Source of the DNA: a candidate division KSB3 bacterium
Lineage (GTDB): Bacteria; Moduliflexota; Moduliflexia; Moduliflexales; Moduliflexaceae
Reading direction: 5' to 3'
Assembly: GCA_002748425.1 (NCBI GenBank)
Contig: PDSJ01000010.1
Location: 59,643 to 123,642, forward strand
DNA length: 64,000 nt
This document shows positions 18,853 through 27,930 of this stretch, piece after piece; within the stretch, counting starts at the first letter, position 1; every line of letters begins with the position of its first letter. The notes beneath the pieces are model-generated. The model was given only the letters and a program-made list of their open reading frames with translations. It did no database searches and was not told where the DNA came from. Position numbers and translations under genes: made by a program.

Positions 18853-19965
18853 TTATACCCGCATCGGCATAATGACACAGGAGAAGCCTTCGTCTTCTTC
18901 ACCGTCTGAGCTGAACAGCCCTGGGCTGAGAGCATCGCTCAATTTAATGAAGATCTTCTCGCCTGTGGTGACTGACAGGAAATCCATGACGTATTTTGCA
19001 TTAAACCCAATCGCCAGCTCTTCGCCGTCATAATCGACCGTCATACTCTCCTTGGCTTCCCCCAGATTCGGATCGTTCGAGCTGAGGCTCAGGCGTCCTT
19101 CAGACACTGAAAACTTCATCAGCCGTGTCTCACTGCATAAGAGCGAGACACGACGAATAGCGTGCAGCAGCTCTTCTTTATCGGCCGTAAGCGTAAAGCG
19201 GGACTCTGCAGGAATGACCTGCCGATAGTCCGGAAATTGTGCGTCGATCAAGCGTGAAACCAGCATCGTGTTCTCTTTCCTGAAGGCGATCTGGCTTTCC
19301 CCGAGGTTAATGGAGATCTGATCGTCGCCATCACACATTTTTTTTACTTCGTTGACAGCTTTCAACGGGATAATGACTTCCCGGGAACTTTCTTCATCAA
19401 GTTCAACGGCATGAGGTTTTTTGATCAGAGCCAGACGATGGCCGTCTGTGGCGACCATTGAGAACTCGTTCTCATCGATCGAAAAAAGCACTCCTGTCAG
19501 CGCATAGCGAGATTCATCGTTTGAAACGGCAAATGCGGTTTTTGCGATCATATCTTTCAACATGGCTTGTGGAAAGATAATCGTGCCCTGTGAGGGAAGA
19601 GCCGGCAGCTCCGGAAAATCGGTACGGGGCAATCCAGCCAGCTTAAAATTCGCATTCGAGCAATCAAGGCTAACCCAATTGTTTTCATCGATCGTCAGAT
19701 TCAGGGTGCTGTCCGGCAGCTCGCGCAAGATTTCGAAGATTTTCTGAGCTGGAATAGTGATGCTGCCCTCAGTCACTTCACTCGCTGGTAAAACCGTTGA
19801 AATACCGACTTCCAGATTGGTGGCGACAAGTGTAATCGCTATATTTTCAACATCTGTTTCAAGGAGAAGATTCGAAAGAACCGGGATCGTATTTTTTTTA
19901 TCCACCACGTTCTGAACGCGCTGCACCCCTTCAAACAGAGTATGTTTTTCAATAGCTATTCGCAT
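18853..19965 (-). CDS. dnaN: DNA polymerase III beta subunit (sliding clamp)
   Basis: The 370-residue protein has the three-domain clamp pattern: KNTIPVLSNLLLET, FAVSNDESRYALTGVLFSI, VATDGHRLAL, and the C-terminal VIMPMRV. It tethers the replicative polymerase to DNA. GGAGGAG precedes the ATG. A promoter lies at 20028-20057, inside the origin region. Confidence 0.97.
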   Translation of the reverse strand: MRIAIEKHTLFEGVQRVQNVVDKKNTIPVLSNLLLETDVENIAITLVATNLEVGISTVLPASEVTEGSITIPAQKIFEILRELPDSTLNLTIDENNWVSLDCSNANFKLAGLPRTDFPELPALPSQGTIIFPQAMLKDMIAKTAFAVSNDESRYALTGVLFSIDENEFSMVATDGHRLALIKKPHAVELDEESSREVIIPLKAVNEVKKMCDGDDQISINLGESQIAFRKENTMLVSRLIDAQFPDYRQVIPAESRFTLTADKEELLHAIRRVSLLCSETRLMKFSVSEGRLSLSSNDPNLGEAKESMTVDYDGEELAIGFNAKYVMDFLSVTTGEKIFIKLSDALSPGLFSSDGEEDEGFSCVIMPMRV

Positions 19966-20027
19966 AAATTCTCCTCCTGCCTGAGAAAGTAGTAATTGTA
20001 CCGCTGCTGCCCTGTACCTCTCAAACT

Positions 20028-20057
20028 ATCATCTCCTGCATGCCGGAAATTTGTCAA
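20028..20057 (-). promoter_or_regulatory. promoter of the dnaN-recF-remB unit
   Basis: On the minus strand TTGACA (20052-20057), an 18-base spacer and GATGAT (20028-20033), about 63 bases before the dnaN start. Confidence 0.6.
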
Positions 20058-20160
20058 ATAAATTTTTCCCCCTGCTGTCAGCGAAAATTTTCTCCACAGC
20101 GTGGAGCTTGTGTTGTGAAAAAAGCGTCAGTCTGTTTTTCCACCACGTGCTTTAGATCCT

Positions 20161-20484
20161 GTTTTTTAAAATAAAATAATTTTATTTTATATAGTAGTAG
20201 TAGTAGAGGATGTGGACAGTGTGGAAAACGTTCAGGTTTCGCCTGTTTGTAAGGAAAGACGTCACTGTTTTTATGTGGAAAAGCACGTGTATAAACTGTG
20301 GACAATGTGGAAAAGTGGAAAGAATTCGCAAGTTATACACATTTTATTCAAAATGATCCACATATAATCCACATTCTTTCCACATGTTGTCCACATAAAA
20401 TTGTGGATATTTTTTAATGTTTATCCACAATTTTACTAATGATCACATTGGAATTTTTAAAAGTTATCCACAGAGTTATCCATA
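20161..20484. other. chromosomal replication origin oriC (DnaA boxes, DnaA-trios, DUE)
   Basis: The 603-base gap between dnaN and dnaA is packed with DnaA boxes. Perfect TTATCCACA copies lie at 20421-20429 and 20464-20472; TTATACACA is at 20333-20341. Close variants lie at 20354-20362, 20365-20373, 20387-20395 and 20476-20484, and on the other strand at 20211-20219, 20220-20228, 20274-20282, 20297-20305, 20306-20314 and 20402-20410. Beside the box at 20211 lie a short GAGGA spacer, five TAG triplets (20192-20206, the DnaA-trio pattern) and a 31-base tract that is almost pure A/T (20161-20191), the expected unwinding element. Unwinding should therefore begin on the dnaN side. Confidence 0.9.
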
Positions 20485-20568
20485 GGCTGTGTAAAAGTTT
20501 GGCAATTGTATGTGTTTCTGGAAAAGATCTTACATTTTAGCGGGAGGAAAGTCACGATGTTGTGGTAC

Positions 20569-21942
20569 TTAGGAGCGAATCGTCTGTTCGAGATGTTCCA
20601 GTTCTTGTTGAAAATTCGGATCGTTTTGCAGCAACGCTTCGATTTTTTGGCAGGCATACATGATAGTCGTGTGATCCTTCCCGCCAAAATGTTTTCCGAC
20701 TGAGGGCAGTGAGAGCGTGGTCAGCTTCCGTGATAAATACATAGCGACCTGTCGGGGAAAGGCGATCGTGCGTAAGCGGGTCGACGTTTTCATGTCCTGG
20801 GTCTTTATCTTATAGTGGCCGGCCACGATCTCCTGAATCAGTTCAACAGTGATATTTTTAGCTGTAGCGCTTTCTGTGCTGTCCAGGATGTCGTCCAGGA
20901 CTTTACGGGCGAGATCCATCGTAATCGGCTGTTTGGCAAATTTGGAATGCGCGGCGATTTTCGTCAGACACCCCTCTAAGGCCCTGATGTTGGACTTGAT
21001 TTTCGTCGCAATATACATGGCGACTTCATTTGAAAGCTCGATCCCTTCTGTTTCTGCTTTTTTTCGGAGGATCGCCACTTTGGTTTCAAAATCGGGCGGT
21101 TGAATATCCGCGATCAATCCCCATTCAAAACGAGAACGCAGGCGTTCCTCAAGTGTGGGAATTTTTTTCGGTGGGCAATCACTTGAAATGACAATCTGTT
21201 TCTGCGCGTTATGGAGAGCATTGAAGGTGTGGAAAAATTCCTCTTGTGTCCGTTCTTTCCCGGCAATAAACTGGATGTCGTCGATCAGCAGCAGATCGAT
21301 ATTGCGGTATTTATCGCGGAATTGCTGGATCGTATCATAGCGGATAGCATTGATCAATTCGTTCATGAAGCGTTCGGACGACAGATAGTAGAGACGAAAT
21401 CCAGGGATATTCGCATCTTGCAGCGTATGACCGATGGCATGCATGAGGTGTGTTTTCCCCAGACCGACACCACCATAAATAAAGAGTGGGTTGTAGGCTT
21501 TTGAGGGTTGTTCGGCCACAGCAACTGAGGCGGCATGGGCGAATTGATTGCTTCCGCCGACGACATAGGTATCAAAGGTATATTTTGGATTCAGTCCGGG
21601 ATCTTCATCGTGTTGCACGTTCGGAACAGAGGGGGCGGGTTGTGAAATTGTGCTTTCAGACGCTTCGGGGAATGCTTCCCGTGAGATCGGAGGGCTGAGC
21701 GGCACCTCGCTGATGACAAATGCGATCTCAAGCGCTTGTCCGGTCAGGGTATGTAAAATCTCGATGATGGTGTCGCGGTATTGCTCTTCCAGCCAGTTCA
21801 CGAAGTACTTGTCGGGCACAGCCACAGTCAGAAGCCGATCCTCGAAGCTGGCCTGTCGCGTCGGGGCAAACCAGGTTTGAAAACTCGACGGATTCATGCG
21901 GGTCGAGATGTGCTTCAGTACATTTTCCCAAAGTGTTTTCAT
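20569..21942 (-). CDS. dnaA: chromosomal replication initiator protein DnaA
   Basis: The 457-residue AAA+ protein has domain I (WENVLKHISTRMNPSSFQTWFAPT), a variable linker, Walker A GGVGLGKTHL, Walker B LLLIDDIQF, and the domain IV DNA-binding signature (PRQVAMYLSRKLT, GGKDHTTIMYACQKIE). It binds the boxes on either side of the gene and opens the origin. A pair of DnaA boxes upstream (22010-22030) suggests autoregulation. Confidence 0.97.
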   Translation of the reverse strand: MKTLWENVLKHISTRMNPSSFQTWFAPTRQASFEDRLLTVAVPDKYFVNWLEEQYRDTIIEILHTLTGQALEIAFVISEVPLSPPISREAFPEASESTISQPAPSVPNVQHDEDPGLNPKYTFDTYVVGGSNQFAHAASVAVAEQPSKAYNPLFIYGGVGLGKTHLMHAIGHTLQDANIPGFRLYYLSSERFMNELINAIRYDTIQQFRDKYRNIDLLLIDDIQFIAGKERTQEEFFHTFNALHNAQKQIVISSDCPPKKIPTLEERLRSRFEWGLIADIQPPDFETKVAILRKKAETEGIELSNEVAMYIATKIKSNIRALEGCLTKIAAHSKFAKQPITMDLARKVLDDILDSTESATAKNITVELIQEIVAGHYKIKTQDMKTSTRLRTIAFPRQVAMYLSRKLTTLSLPSVGKHFGGKDHTTIMYACQKIEALLQNDPNFQQELEHLEQTIRS

Positions 21943-22009
21943 AAAAGGTTATACGCTATAATTCTCTGTTTTCCTGCAATCTCTGAATTGAGTAACAGGC
22001 GTGTGTTAT

Positions 22010-22030
22010 TTATCCACAACATTGTCCACA
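22010..22030 (+). promoter_or_regulatory. DnaA boxes upstream of dnaA
   Basis: A perfect TTATCCACA (22010-22018) and TTGTCCACA (22022-22030) lie about 70-90 bases before the dnaA start. They are close to a minus-strand TTGACA (22064-22069) that may be the dnaA -35 element. This suits autorepression by DnaA and makes the origin bipartite, as in Bacillus. Confidence 0.75.
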
Positions 22031-22136
22031 TCTGTGAAGAACTTTTGGGGAGTACGGATTTTTTGTCAAGCAGCAATCTGCACGAAGAGTGTGAAAAGCA
22101 GGAGGTCAGAGCAATCTGAAATACTAGCAAGTTTCA

Positions 22137-22781
22137 TCAAGACTCGTGTTCGGCCGTTTGAGAGTCGTTGTCAGCCTTGTCGAGATCAGTTGACGTTGTG
22201 TTGAGAAGCCGGATGCCCTTATACACATAGCCGAGTCCGGAACTGACCGTCACAACAAAGGTGATCCAGCAGACAAGATGAATAATGTCTGGACGCCGGA
22301 GGCCGCTTACGTTGAAGAACAGTATCAGAATGATAAGGCTGAGTTGCAGGAACGTTGTTAATTTACCGATTTTAGTCGGTGAAATCGTCACGTTGGTTTC
22401 CAGCATGAACAGAACGGCAATCCCGATTGAGATAATCAGATCGCGGCTGATGACGGTGACAATCAGCCAGAAGGGAATCGTGTTCGGGAGTTCGACGAGC
22501 GCAAGCGTGATAAAGGATGATGTTAAGAGGAGTTTATCTGCGAGCGGGTCGAGAAATGCGCCGATTTTAGTGCGTTGATGGTAGGTGCGCGCAATAAAAC
22601 CGTCCAAGCCGTCAGTCAAGCCGCAGATCACAAAAATTACTAAGGCGATGCCGTTATGGTTATAGGCCAGGGCGACAATGAAGAACGGCACCGCAATCAC
22701 TCGTGAAATGGTCAGGACATTCGCCGCATTCAGGTTCTGATAGTGGGTGGCAACCCTCGTAAGCACGTCTGAAATACTCAT
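22137..22781 (-). CDS. pgsA: CDP-diacylglycerol--glycerol-3-phosphate 3-phosphatidyltransferase
   Basis: This is an integral-membrane CDP-alcohol phosphotransferase of 214 residues. The catalytic motif is seen as DGLDGFIAR followed by GAFLDPLADK, and there are about five membrane segments. It makes phosphatidylglycerol phosphate, the committed step to phosphatidylglycerol and cardiolipin. The hydrophilic C-terminal tail (from about 190) is not part of the family core. It starts 25 bases after the dksA stop and may be co-transcribed with it. Confidence 0.92.
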   Translation of the reverse strand: MSISDVLTRVATHYQNLNAANVLTISRVIAVPFFIVALAYNHNGIALVIFVICGLTDGLDGFIARTYHQRTKIGAFLDPLADKLLLTSSFITLALVELPNTIPFWLIVTVISRDLIISIGIAVLFMLETNVTISPTKIGKLTTFLQLSLIILILFFNVSGLRRPDIIHLVCWITFVVTVSSGLGYVYKGIRLLNTTSTDLDKADNDSQTAEHES

Positions 22782-22806
22782 AATCTTCTATGCCTGCAGA
22801 ACGTCG

Positions 22807-23163
22807 TTAGTCAATTTCTTCTTCTTCCAGTTTTGTTTTGCAATTGATGCAATAGGTCGTCACCGGACGCGCGCTCAAACGTTTCAGACTAATCTCTTCT
22901 CCACAACGCTCGCAGAGGCCGAACGTGCCGTCTTCAAGTCGTTCCAGCGCCTGATCGATTTTTTTGATCAGTTTTCGCTCACGTCCGCGAATTCTCATGC
23001 GGAAATTTCGTTCCGACTCCAGCGTTGCAATATCAGCATATTCGACAAGGTGTTCGCGAACGTGGGTGGCTTCGTGCGAAACAGTCTCATTGCCCTGGTG
23101 CAGCAGATGCTCTCTGCGCTCGTTCAGCATTCGTTTAAATTGCCTGTAGCTGTCTGAATCCAC
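22807..23163 (-). CDS. dksA: DksA/TraR-family zinc-finger transcription regulator
   Basis: The 118-residue protein has a helical hairpin (REHLLHQG through RERKLIKKIDQALERLEDGTFG) and a four-cysteine zinc finger, CERCGEEISLKRLSARPVTTYCINCK (the sequence shown spans two motifs, CxxC and CxxC). DksA enters the secondary channel of RNA polymerase and, with ppGpp, tunes rRNA and biosynthetic promoters. The acidic residues expected at the coiled-coil tip are less clear than in E. coli DksA, so a TraR-like variant is possible. The start is GTG with GAGGAGAGGA upstream. Confidence 0.9.
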   Translation of the reverse strand: MDSDSYRQFKRMLNERREHLLHQGNETVSHEATHVREHLVEYADIATLESERNFRMRIRGRERKLIKKIDQALERLEDGTFGLCERCGEEISLKRLSARPVTTYCINCKTKLEEEEID

Positions 23164-23273
23164 GATCTGTATCCTCTCCTCATATCTGCTAAAATTGTTT
23201 CAAAGACGTAAAAAGGGACCTTTCCTCAAACGACTGGCTGGACGGGCCGAAGTCAAGAGAAAAAGCAAAATAA

Positions 23274-24356
23274 TTAGATCATTTTCATCAAAATTCCGGC
23301 AATCTCGTGTACAGAAGCAACGTTATCGACAAGACCTCGTCGTATGGCGACTTCGGGCATGCCGAAGACCACGCAGCTACTTTTATCTTCAGCAATCGAA
23401 CAGCCACCGTATTTCTTGATCTGTTCCAGACCTTTCACGCCGTCTTTCCCCATACCGGTCAGGATGATTCCGACACAGCGCTGGCGATAGATTTCAGCGA
23501 CATCGCAAAAGGTAAGATCAATGGAGGGAATATGAATATAATGCGAAGGCTCGGCTCTGACCTGTGCCACGACGTGCCCTTGGGCAGTCTGCTCCAGGAA
23601 GAGGTGATATCCGCCCGGCGCAATCAGGGCCAGTCCTGCCTGGACTCTGTCTCCACTTTCGGCTTCTTTCACCGTAATCGCGCTGTTCTTATTCATCCGT
23701 TCTGCAAGAGATTTCGTGAAGCCCGGCGGCATGTGCTGTACGATAATAATACCGCAGGGAAAGTCTTTGGGAAGGGTGGGAATAATGTGATAGAGAGCGG
23801 TCGGGCCGCCGGTGGAGACGCCGATCGCAATGCAGTCGATTTTAGCCGGTGATGCTTTGGGCCTGATTGCTGTGCGCCGAAGCATCGGGGATGAGAGTCG
23901 GGGTTGTTGAATTGCGTTCTGAAGCATGGGGCCGTCAAGCCCGGCAACGGCGACCACTTTGTTGACCAGGTCTGATTTGATCTGAAAGAGTTTGTCTGAC
24001 GCCAGTTCAGTGGGTTTCAGAATACAATCGACAGCCCCGTATTCAAGGGCTTCCAGGGTCTTTTCGATGATGTTCTGCTTGAGCCAGGTCACGATGATCA
24101 CCGGTGTTGGCATGTCGCGCATGATAATCTTCAGGGCCTCAAGGCCGTTCATATGCGGCATGTTGATATCCATGGTGACGACATCCGGTGAGAGTGTTGC
24201 GATTTTTTCGATCGCTTCCTGGCCGTCCCAGGCTGTTCCGATGACATTGATTCGCGGATCCCGATCCAGAATATTCGTGAGGGTCCGGCGGGCAAATGCT
24301 GAATCATCGACAACCAAGACGCGCACTGTGTGAAAGGCCCTGAAAGATGTCTTCAT
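23274..24356 (-). CDS. cheB: chemotaxis response regulator protein-glutamate methylesterase CheB
   Basis: The 360-residue protein has a receiver domain (about 11-125; VDD acidic pocket, phospho-acceptor Asp63 in TMDINMP, Lys114 in KPTE) and a methylesterase domain (about 172-358). The catalytic Ser181 lies in GVSTGGPT, His208 in VQHMPPGFT and the Asp in GMGKDG. CheB removes methyl groups from, and deamidates, chemoreceptors. It follows cheR by 10 bases. Neither cheA, cheW nor a receptor is present here, so the pair may serve an unlinked or alternative pathway. Confidence 0.95.
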   Translation of the reverse strand: MKTSFRAFHTVRVLVVDDSAFARRTLTNILDRDPRINVIGTAWDGQEAIEKIATLSPDVVTMDINMPHMNGLEALKIIMRDMPTPVIIVTWLKQNIIEKTLEALEYGAVDCILKPTELASDKLFQIKSDLVNKVVAVAGLDGPMLQNAIQQPRLSSPMLRRTAIRPKASPAKIDCIAIGVSTGGPTALYHIIPTLPKDFPCGIIIVQHMPPGFTKSLAERMNKNSAITVKEAESGDRVQAGLALIAPGGYHLFLEQTAQGHVVAQVRAEPSHYIHIPSIDLTFCDVAEIYRQRCVGIILTGMGKDGVKGLEQIKKYGGCSIAEDKSSCVVFGMPEVAIRRGLVDNVASVHEIAGILMKMI

Positions 24357-24366
24357 AATGCTGTGC

Positions 24367-25236
24367 TCAGCTCGTACGCTGGTAGACTAGTGAATGGTGG
24401 AACTGCTGAAGTTTAAACAACTGAAGTTTAAACAAATGGGTAAAGTTTATGATTGACTCTGAATGCCCTAAAAAGAGATAGCGCTTTGGCTGGAGTTTCT
24501 TATGAAAATTTTCGATCAGCTGCCGTTTCGAGTCATGATCGAAATAGATCAGCAGATTCCGGCAAAAAATCACATCGAAGACTGGCAGAAATGCCAAGCG
24601 TTTTTTATCCATCAGATTGATGCAGAAGAAGGTCAATGGTTCTTTGACCTCATCGTGAATTTTGTAGGTACCGTCTTCTTCTTGGGGGTGAAAAAAGCGT
24701 GTCAGATAGCTCGTATCAGTGGCACGGAATGAACTTTGCCTGTAAATGCCTTGTTTGGCTTTGTGGATAGCTTGTTGACTAATATCGTTGGCGAAAATCT
24801 TTACCTGACCCGGGCCCTTGTGAAAACCACGTTCGATGCAGAGCATCGACAGCGTGTAGGCTTCTTCTCCGGTAGCGCAGCCCGCACTCCAGATTTTGAT
24901 CGTCTCATGCGCTTTCTCCTTGCGCAGGGCAGGGATGATTTCATTGACCAGCGTTTTCATCTGATCCAGTTCCCGAAAAAAATATGTCTCCTTGATCGTA
25001 ATCGTGTCCATGAGCTTCTGCAATTCAGCATGATTGTCCCGGGTATATTTCAACTGGTAATAATAATCGCGAAAGCAGTCCAGCCCGAGATCGAGAAGTC
25101 GACGCTCCAGGCGTCTCATGAAAATGCCTTGGCAGTCGTCTGAAATGAAAATCCCGGCATAGGCGTAGATCGCATCTCGAAGAAGCTTGAAGTCATCCTG
25201 TGTATATGGGACTTGCGTTCTGATATGAAATCGCAT
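24367..25236 (-). CDS. cheR: chemotaxis protein methyltransferase CheR
   Basis: The 289-residue protein has the CheR N-terminal helical domain (FISDDCQGIFMRRLERRLLDLGL) and the SAM-dependent methyltransferase domain with IKIWSAGCATGEEAYTLSML, FANDISQQAIHKAKQGIY, VIFCRNLLIYFD and LFLGHSES. It methylates glutamates of chemoreceptors using S-adenosylmethionine. The C-terminus contains a 15-base tandem duplication (24406-24435) that repeats LFKLQ. Encoded between the HEAT-repeat gene and cheB, probably as one operon. Confidence 0.95.
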   Translation of the reverse strand: MRFHIRTQVPYTQDDFKLLRDAIYAYAGIFISDDCQGIFMRRLERRLLDLGLDCFRDYYYQLKYTRDNHAELQKLMDTITIKETYFFRELDQMKTLVNEIIPALRKEKAHETIKIWSAGCATGEEAYTLSMLCIERGFHKGPGQVKIFANDISQQAIHKAKQGIYRQSSFRATDTSYLTRFFHPQEEDGTYKIHDEVKEPLTFFCINLMDKKRLAFLPVFDVIFCRNLLIYFDHDSKRQLIENFHKKLQPKRYLFLGHSESIINFTHLFKLQLFKLQQFHHSLVYQRTS

Positions 25237-25270
25237 GAAACAGAGCCTCCAGAATACGTAGCCTGTGGTT

Positions 25271-27484
25271 CTATGTATTCTGTGACATTTTGGCGCTGTA
25301 CAGAATGTGTTTCAAATATAAGTGGACTTTGGGATTGTCATCGCTCTGATACGGAAGAATGTCTTCCAGATGCCGCTCTGCCAGCATCAGCAGGCCATGA
25401 TACGCTGAATCATCGAGTTCGTCGTGAGCGAGATATTCAATCAGTGTCGGAATCACCTTTGGTGAGCCAATGCGGCCTATTGTCACTAATAACGCTTTTT
25501 TCACGCTCGTATCAGGATCGTGTAACATGTCAAGCAGTTCAGGTTCTGCCTGCTTTGCGCCCAAAAGTCCCAGGGCGGTGATGGCGGATTCACGAACACA
25601 CCAGTGGGTATCTTTCAGAAATGTCAGGAGGATCGGAATCAGTGATTCTGCACAGGCCTGGAAGGAACCCAGGGCGAGAATCGCTGTTTTTCTGACATCA
25701 AAATCGACATCTTGTGTGAGACGCAGAAGCAGTTCCTTGCTTTGCTCTGTTTCAGTATGCTCCAGAGGCCGACAGAACGCGATTTTGAGTAAGCCGTCTT
25801 CGTAGCGGCGACAGCGATTTTTGAGAATATCGCCGATCTTTTTCAGGGCGCGCTGTCGATACTCTTCATCCGGATGCTGTTTCAGATAACGAGCGATCCC
25901 GATGACAGCAGCACGCTGGACCAGAGGGGTTTGATCGTCCAAGACCAGTAACAACGACTGGAAAGCCTCCCGGGCGTGGGCATTACCCAGCGCAAAGGCC
26001 ACTTGTTTCCGGATACCGGGATGATCGTCTGAGAGCAGCAAGGTTAAGTGGTTCAGCACTTCCGGACAGCTGGGCAGCAGGTGTCCCAGGTGCTCGATCG
26101 CCTTCATTCGGATGCGTGGGTCAACGTCTTTTGTCGCATTTAAGAGATCGTCAAGGGCCTCTTCACCACGCAGCATGCCCCACAAGGCAATGGCTTCGGC
26201 CCGAACCAGAGGATGTGCAGACTCGATATACTGTTTGGTGCAGCGGAGAATGGGGTCCAGATACGCTGAATCGTCCGGTGGGAGAAGGTATACGTTGAGT
26301 GAAGGCGTTGTAAAGGATCGCAGTAACGCGTGGATAAGGCTCTCATCGCTCTCATCCCGGATATATTCCAGCAGGATTTTCGGCACTTGTTCTCCTCCGA
26401 TCTCCCGCAGACACTCGATGATGATCAGTCGTACTTCAGAATTGGTAGCAGTCTTATAGCTGCGTTCAAGCGGGACAATCGCTTCGTCCCCGATGTGGAT
26501 CAGCGCACTTGCGATCATTTCCGAATACTGTTCATTGCCCAGGCGTTCCAGAAGGGCGTAAGCCGCATCCTGCCGTCTGCTCCACCCCAGCATCCTGATC
26601 GAGGAAACCGCAAGGTTGAAATCAGGGCCGTCCATGAAGTCGATCAGGCTGAGCATGACAGACTCGCTGCAAGCCGAGCGAAACAGGGTGTGATAGCTGG
26701 GGAGTTGCTGGGTGATGGCATGAAATTTATCCAGTTTATGAGCGATCTGCTCCATCGAGATGACGGCGCTTTTACGAATTTCTTGATCGTTTGAGCTGAG
26801 AGCCTCGATAACGCATGGAATGCCGCGCTCATCTCCGATATGTCCCAGGGCTTCGAGGACTGTTTGGAGGAATAAAGGGGATTCAGCGATTTTTATGAGA
26901 TGAGGGGTGGCTCGATAATCACCGATATGCCCGAGCGCTGAAATGGCTGGCAGCTTGAGCCAGTCATCATCTTCTTCCAGAATCTTGGTCAGGGGGCTCA
27001 CGGATTTTTGGCTCGGAATACGGGAAAGCGCCTCGACAGCGGCGTAGCGTACATTGATATGCTCGTCGTCGAGGGCCGTGAGTAAGGCATCGCAGGCGTC
27101 GTGGTGCCCGATATTTCCGAGCACATTAGCTGAAGCAATTCTGACATCCTTATCGGGATCCTGTAACGAGACCCTCAGATAGGGAATCGCGGGACGGCCG
27201 ATCTCATTCAAACATTCGAGTGCGGAATTGTGAAATCGGACCGTCTGGAGTTCAATATCCCCAACATTCAGGGCCTGGATCAAAAAAGGAACGACCAGTT
27301 CACTATCAGTTCCAGCTAAAAATTTGACAGCCGCCTTCCGTACCCGCCAACTCTGATCGGCCAGGAGCGCAACTAATTGTTCAGTTTCTTTGGTGTTGCC
27401 CGGGGCGTCGAGCGTCATAAGCGCTTGCAGCCTGACCTCTTCATCCGGCGACTGTAAGGCTTGAAAGCTTTCAGTAGCGATCAT
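25271..27484 (-). CDS. HEAT-repeat protein of the cheR-cheB operon
   Basis: The 737-residue protein is built almost wholly of HEAT/PBS-lyase type repeats of about 31 residues, for example DKDVRIASANVLGNIGHHDACDALLTAL and DDHPGIRKQVAFALGNAHAREAFQSLLLVL. There is no signal peptide, membrane segment or catalytic domain, so it should be a cytoplasmic alpha-solenoid scaffold. It starts the unit HEAT-cheR-cheB (34- and 10-base gaps). Such proteins may dock receptors or methylation enzymes; this is inference from position. Confidence 0.88.
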   Translation of the reverse strand: MIATESFQALQSPDEEVRLQALMTLDAPGNTKETEQLVALLADQSWRVRKAAVKFLAGTDSELVVPFLIQALNVGDIELQTVRFHNSALECLNEIGRPAIPYLRVSLQDPDKDVRIASANVLGNIGHHDACDALLTALDDEHINVRYAAVEALSRIPSQKSVSPLTKILEEDDDWLKLPAISALGHIGDYRATPHLIKIAESPLFLQTVLEALGHIGDERGIPCVIEALSSNDQEIRKSAVISMEQIAHKLDKFHAITQQLPSYHTLFRSACSESVMLSLIDFMDGPDFNLAVSSIRMLGWSRRQDAAYALLERLGNEQYSEMIASALIHIGDEAIVPLERSYKTATNSEVRLIIIECLREIGGEQVPKILLEYIRDESDESLIHALLRSFTTPSLNVYLLPPDDSAYLDPILRCTKQYIESAHPLVRAEAIALWGMLRGEEALDDLLNATKDVDPRIRMKAIEHLGHLLPSCPEVLNHLTLLLSDDHPGIRKQVAFALGNAHAREAFQSLLLVLDDQTPLVQRAAVIGIARYLKQHPDEEYRQRALKKIGDILKNRCRRYEDGLLKIAFCRPLEHTETEQSKELLLRLTQDVDFDVRKTAILALGSFQACAESLIPILLTFLKDTHWCVRESAITALGLLGAKQAEPELLDMLHDPDTSVKKALLVTIGRIGSPKVIPTLIEYLAHDELDDSAYHGLLMLAERHLEDILPYQSDDNPKVHLYLKHILYSAKMSQNT

Positions 27485-27787
27485 GATTGTACTCCATGTG
27501 TTTTAAACATACCAGGCTCTTCCGTCAGGAGTGGATGCTCGTAGTATATCATGAACGACTTGTGTCGTTTCCGCATCTTCTATCTGCACACTGCGAAATG
27601 ATGAATGCTGACCTCAGCGCATCGTGCGTCCAATGCCTCTCAACAACAAATTGCGTGAAGTCGATGAACACGAGCTGTAAGTTATAAACAATATGAGATA
27701 TTATGCAGGAATAAGCGTTGCGTGAAATAAAATATTTGTCAAGTAAAGCTTGAGGAATCTTTTCTGGCTGTGTACGAGAAAGCAGTT
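27485..27787. other. intergenic region upstream of the HEAT-cheR-cheB operon
   Basis: AT-rich region presumed to hold the operon promoter. A minus-strand TTGACA lies at about 27736-27741, but no convincing -10 sits 16-18 bases away. I see no gene. The remnant described next (27788-27915) fills the rest of the gap. Confidence 0.45.
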
Positions 27788-27915
27788 TTACAGGGCTTTC
27801 GGAACGACACGATGCAAATCGTCGAGCACGCCGATCGTCATAATCCCGGCATCGATGCGCCGGTAAAAGCGATACAAACGTGGTTGGATACACAGCGGTG
27901 TGACATATTGCCATG
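27788..27915 (-). pseudogene. possible C-terminal remnant of a ParE/RelE-type toxin
   Basis: One minus-strand frame without a usable start codon reads ...ISWQYVTPLC, then PRLYRFYRRIDAGIMTIGVL and DDLHRVVPKAL before a stop. The Y-R-x-F-Y-R-x-I-D-x-G-x-x-x-I-x-V-L-x-x-x-R-x-x-P pattern resembles the last strands of ParE-family toxins, which are about 95 residues when complete. Only about 43 codons remain and no antitoxin is adjacent. The similarity is from memory of the family pattern and is weak. Confidence 0.3.
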
Positions 27916-27930
27916 AGATCGAAGCCTTGT

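Noticed and set aside
20078..20305. A 75-codon open frame inside oriC on the minus strand.
   Set aside because: It runs through the A/T tract, the TAG triplets and DnaA boxes, has no ribosome-binding site, and its translation is low-complexity. It is a by-product of the origin sequence.
20457..20687. A 76-codon minus-strand open frame overlapping the dnaA end.
   Set aside because: It overlaps the dnaA coding region and the DnaA boxes and shows no protein-like pattern.
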